Notes under the pieces: model-generated
Told to the model about the DNA's origin: nothing
Databases searched by the model: none
What the model saw: only the letters and a program-made list of their open reading frames with translations
Made by a program: the position numbers and the translations under genes
Shown here: positions 6,021 to 8,322 of the stretch, in pieces
Numbering within the stretch: the first letter of the stretch is position 1
Layout of the letters: each line of letters starts with the position of its first letter
Assembly: GCA_964245495.1 (NCBI GenBank)
Contig: CAXTNC010000142.1
Span: 1 to 8,322, forward strand
Length of the DNA: 8,322 bases
Reading direction: 5' to 3'
DNA from: LMUY01 sp964245495
Lineage (GTDB): Bacteria; Pseudomonadota; Alphaproteobacteria; Acetobacterales; Acetobacteraceae

Positions 6021-6631
6021 CATTTGGCTCCGTAGGTGTTGAGGAACATCGACACGGCTGCGTCCACGACCGCCTCCATCGAATCCTGGTCCAAGTCGGC
6101 CAGGCCGAGGCGGCGCTGCATGGCGATGCGGGTCTGGCAAAGCGAGAAGAACTGCTCGGCGGCGAACACCGGGTCCGCCATGTCCAGGCGGCCTGCGGCG
6201 GCCTGCCGCGCCAGCCAGGCGGCCAGGAACTCGATCGCCATGCAGGGACCGGTGTTGTAGTAGGCCCGCGCCAGTTCCGGAAACTTGAAGGCTTCCGCCA
6301 CCGTCATGCGGAAGATCGTCAGGCCGGCATCCGACACCATCAGCCGCAGCATCCGCAGCCCGATCGCGCGCAGCCCGGCGCCGGGCGCGTCATCGGGGTC
6401 CTGGGTGTCGAAGGCGTGCCTCAGGTCTTCGCACTCGCCTGCGACCCAGGCGGCGAACAGCTCCGCCTTGCCCTCGAAGTAGTTGTACAGCGTGCCCTTC
6501 GAGACGCCGGCGCGCGCCGCGATGCGCGACATGCTGGCGCCCTCGTAGCCGTCCTGCGCGAACACGGATGCTGCGCCGCGGAGAATCTGCGACTGTTTCT
6601 CCTTTGAGAAGCCAGCGGTGTCGATGTTCAC
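6020..6631 (-). CDS. TetR/AcrR family transcriptional regulator (AefR-like C-terminal domain)
   Basis: A 203-residue one-domain-plus-ligand-pocket repressor of normal TetR length. The N-terminal three-helix DNA-binding domain covers about residues 14-60. The helix-turn-helix is SMSRIAARAGVSKGTLYNYF (33-52), and FEGKAELFAA follows as in typical family members. The C-terminal part (FRMTVAEAFKFPELARAYY, 107-125) resembles the AefR-type TetR_C domain found in regulators of RND efflux genes. The start is GTG at 6631; upstream in frame there is no ATG, GTG or TTG before a stop, and the ribosome binding site is weak (GAG about seven bases away). It diverges from the efflux outer membrane factor gene across 124 bp that contain a perfect inverted repeat, so it probably represses that gene and itself. 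Its stop overlaps the start of the M20 dipeptidase. The ligand is unknown. Confidence 0.94.
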   Translation of the reverse strand: MNIDTAGFSKEKQSQILRGAASVFAQDGYEGASMSRIAARAGVSKGTLYNYFEGKAELFAAWVAGECEDLRHAFDTQDPDDAPGAGLRAIGLRMLRLMVSDAGLTIFRMTVAEAFKFPELARAYYNTGPCMAIEFLAAWLARQAAAGRLDMADPVFAAEQFFSLCQTRIAMQRRLGLADLDQDSMEAVVDAAVSMFLNTYGAK

Positions 6632-6660
6632 TCTGGCTCGTCTTTTCCTGCGTGGGTTGA

Positions 6661-6689
6661 CCTTCCATGCAAAGCGGGGTTGGTGTCAA
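6661..6689 (-). promoter_or_regulatory. Candidate tetR promoter (-35 box)
   Basis: On the minus strand a perfect -35 hexamer TTGACA occupies 6689-6684, only two bases from the inverted repeat at 6692-6716. No good -10 is seen at 16-18 nt spacing (the sequence there is TGGAAG/GGAAGG), so the call rests on the -35 and its location. Repressor bound at the inverted repeat would sit against this box, which fits autorepression. Confidence 0.3.
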
Positions 6690-6691
6690 AG

Positions 6692-6716
6692 GGCTGACCG
6701 AACCGATCGGTCAGCC
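6692..6716. promoter_or_regulatory. Probable TetR operator: perfect 9-bp inverted repeat
   Basis: GGCTGACCG at 6692-6700 is the exact reverse complement of CGGTCAGCC at 6708-6716, with a 7-bp spacer. Inside it, 6702-6711 is a second perfect palindrome, ACCGATCGGT, so the motif GACCG/ACCG occurs in an overlapping array. Palindromes of the GACCGATCGGTC type are common targets of TetR regulators next to RND efflux genes. It lies 61 bp upstream of the tetR start and 40 bp upstream of the efflux gene start, positioned to control both. Confidence 0.75.
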
Positions 6717-6755
6717 TGGACCGGCTGGTCCGCGTCTGCCGGAGGCTCGCCGACC

Positions 6756-8322
6756 TTGAGACTGCCTTCCTTCGCGCTCGCGGCCGGCATGGCGGCCTCC
6801 CTGGGCGGCTGCAGCCTCGGCCCCGATTTCCAGCGCCCGAGCCTGTGGGCGCCCGGGTCCTGGTTCGCCAGCCGCGCCCGCCCGCAGCCCGCGGCGGCCC
6901 CCAGCCAAGTCGTGGCGGAGCCGATCGACCCGGCCTGGTGGCAGGCGTTCGACGACCCGATCCTGACGCAGCTGGAAGAGCAGGCGGCGCGGTCCAACCT
7001 CGACGTCCGCCTCGCCACCGTGCGGCTGCAGGAAAGCCGGGCGCAACGCGGCGTCACGGCGGCCGACCAGTACCCGACGGCCAACAGCAACACCAACTAC
7101 GTGCGGGAGAAGATCTCGGACCGCGGCGTGATCGGCCTGATCGGCGGGGGCGGGGGCGGCGGCCAGAACGCCAGCACCGCCACCAGCGCCAACGGGCTGA
7201 GCGGCACCTCCGGCGGCATCCCCACCAGCGTCACCTCCACGGGCGGCGGGCCGGGCACGCACCTCGGCTCGTTCAACTTGTTCCAGTCGGGCTTCGACGC
7301 GACGTGGGAGCTGGACTTCTGGGGCCGGGTGAAGCGCGAGGTGGAGGCTGCCGACGCCAACATCGACATGTCGGCGGAGCAGCGGCGCGACTCCCTGGTC
7401 ACCGTGCTGGCCGAGATCGCCAGCGACTACCTGCAGCTGCGCGGCCAGCAGCGGGACTTGCAGATCGCCCGCGACACCCTGGCCAGCGAGCAGGACAGCC
7501 TGCGGCTGACCCGCGAGCGCCAGCTGGGCGGGCTGACCACGGGGCTGGACGTGGCCAACGCCGCCGCCCAGGTGGCCAGCACGGCGGCGACCATCCCGCA
7601 GCTGCAAGCGCAGGCGGACGTCACCGCCAACGCGGTCGCGCTGCTGCTGGGGGAAACGCCGGGCGCGCTCACCGCCCTGCTGTCCCCGGCCAAGCCGGTG
7701 CCCCCGGCGCCGCCGACGATTCCCGTGGGCTTCCCGTCCGAGCTGGTGCAGCGCCGGCCCGACATCCGCCGGGCGGAGGCGCAGCTGCATTCGGCGACGG
7801 CCGACATCGGCGAGGCGGAGGCGGAGTTCTTTCCCAGGTTCACCCTGGCCGGCAGCATCGGCGTGCAGTCCTTGCAGCTCAAGAACCTGGGCAATTTCGG
7901 CGCCTACGGGGCGTTGCAGTATTCCGGCGGCCCCTCCGTCACCATCCCGGTGTTCCAGGGCGGGCGGCTGAAGTTCAACCTGATCCTGCGCAAGGCGCAG
8001 CAGCAGGAGGCGGCGGTGCAGTACCAGCAGGTGGTGCTGCAAGCCTTCCACGACGTGGACAACGCGCTGACCAACTATTCGGCCGAGCAGCTGCGCCGCA
8101 CCCAGCTTGCCATCGCGGTGGACCAGGCGCAGCACGCGCTGGACCTGGCGCGGGCGCAGTACGTGCAGGGCCTGTCCACCTTCCTGGACGTGCTGACGGC
8201 GCAGCGCACGCTGCTGCAGGCGCAGCAGCAGTTCGCCGACAGCACCACGACGGTCTCGACCAACCTGGTGCAGCTTTACAAGGCGCTGGGCGGCGGGTGG
8301 GAGGCGAGCTTCCCGCGCGGGA
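6756..8322 (+). CDS. RND efflux system outer membrane factor lipoprotein (NodT/OprM family), 3' end beyond window
   Basis: The frame from TTG at 6756 stays open to the last base, giving 522 residues with no stop yet. RLPSFALAAGMAASLGGC is a lipoprotein signal peptide with Cys19 in lipobox LGGC; GGAGG at 6741-6745 lies ten bases before the TTG. An ATG at 6789 would leave too short a signal. Family marks are FDATWELDFWGRVKREVEAA (residues 180-199), PSELVQRRPDIRRAEAQL (327-344), EAEFFPRFTLAGSIG (355-369), IPVFQGGRL (397-405) and NLVQLYKALGGGW (503-515), which normally closes the protein. Two copies of the OEP repeat form a trimeric barrel-plus-tunnel that docks on an RND pump and adaptor to export drugs or toxic compounds. 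Residues about 124-170 are a Gly/Ser/Thr-rich insertion. Adaptor and pump genes are not in view and probably follow to the right. A divergent TetR and operator indicate repression. Confidence 0.92.
   Translation, partial: MRLPSFALAAGMAASLGGCSLGPDFQRPSLWAPGSWFASRARPQPAAAPSQVVAEPIDPAWWQAFDDPILTQLEEQAARSNLDVRLATVRLQESRAQRGVTAADQYPTANSNTNYVREKISDRGVIGLIGGGGGGGQNASTATSANGLSGTSGGIPTSVTSTGGGPGTHLGSFNLFQSGFDATWELDFWGRVKREVEAADANIDMSAEQRRDSLVTVLAEIASDYLQLRGQQRDLQIARDTLASEQDSLRLTRERQLGGLTTGLDVANAAAQVASTAATIPQLQAQADVTANAVALLLGETPGALTALLSPAKPVPPAPPTIPVGFPSELVQRRPDIRRAEAQLHSATADIGEAEAEFFPRFTLAGSIGVQSLQLKNLGNFGAYGALQYSGGPSVTIPVFQGGRLKFNLILRKAQQQEAAVQYQQVVLQAFHDVDNALTNYSAEQLRRTQLAIAVDQAQHALDLARAQYVQGLSTFLDVLTAQRTLLQAQQQFADSTTTVSTNLVQLYKALGGGWEASFPRG

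Noticed and set aside
4254..6035. 593-codon + strand open frame with repeated RLGITRLGVA units
   Set aside because: The repeat is simply the antisense reading of the lipoprotein's 15-bp units, and the rest is antisense to the M20 dipeptidase.
6680..6708. TTGGTG...CCGATC as a + strand promoter for the efflux gene
   Set aside because: The -10 match is very poor; only position relative to the operator supports it.
6711..8135. 474-codon minus-strand open frame opposite the efflux gene
   Set aside because: It is His/Arg/Gly/Val-rich with no motif, while the opposite + strand frame carries a full outer membrane factor with lipobox and family motifs.

Overview
The window is a very GC-rich stretch with alphaproteobacterial gene content. 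The infA-maf-ribonuclease E/G order next to hisD, the short-form HisG, and a NodT-type efflux outer membrane factor all fit Rhodospirillales, perhaps Acetobacteraceae. That placement is inferred from gene content and protein style, not from a database search.

Layout. A fragment of a LivF-like branched-chain amino acid ABC ATPase enters from the left edge on the + strand and stops being recognisable near 290. There it meets, tail to tail, the 3' end of a minus-strand RNase E/G-family gene that is also cut short. From 272 to 6631 everything lies on the minus strand. In transcription order it runs tetR, M20 dipeptidase, a Tyr/Gly/Pro/Gln repeat lipoprotein, hisG, hisD, infA, maf, and the truncated RNase E/G. 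At the right, a + strand efflux outer membrane lipoprotein gene diverges from tetR and runs off the window end.

How the genes work together. hisG and hisD encode the first and last enzymes of histidine synthesis and overlap as ATGA. infA, maf and the RNase gene are packed stop-to-start (1-nt gap, then a GTGA overlap) and look like one translationally coupled housekeeping operon covering translation initiation, nucleotide clean-up and RNA processing. tetR overlaps the dipeptidase gene as ATGATG. The 124-bp tetR/outer-membrane-factor intergenic region holds a perfect 9-bp inverted repeat that is a strong operator candidate, so TetR probably represses the efflux gene and itself.

The window is dense: the longest gap is 124 bp. 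I see no tRNA, rRNA, CRISPR array, insertion sequence or phage gene, and no convincing new system. The oddest point is the LivF/RNase junction near 272-292, which is either a real rearrangement or a chimeric assembly join. Next are the TetR operator and its dipeptidase linkage, and the 15-bp repeat tract in the lipoprotein gene.
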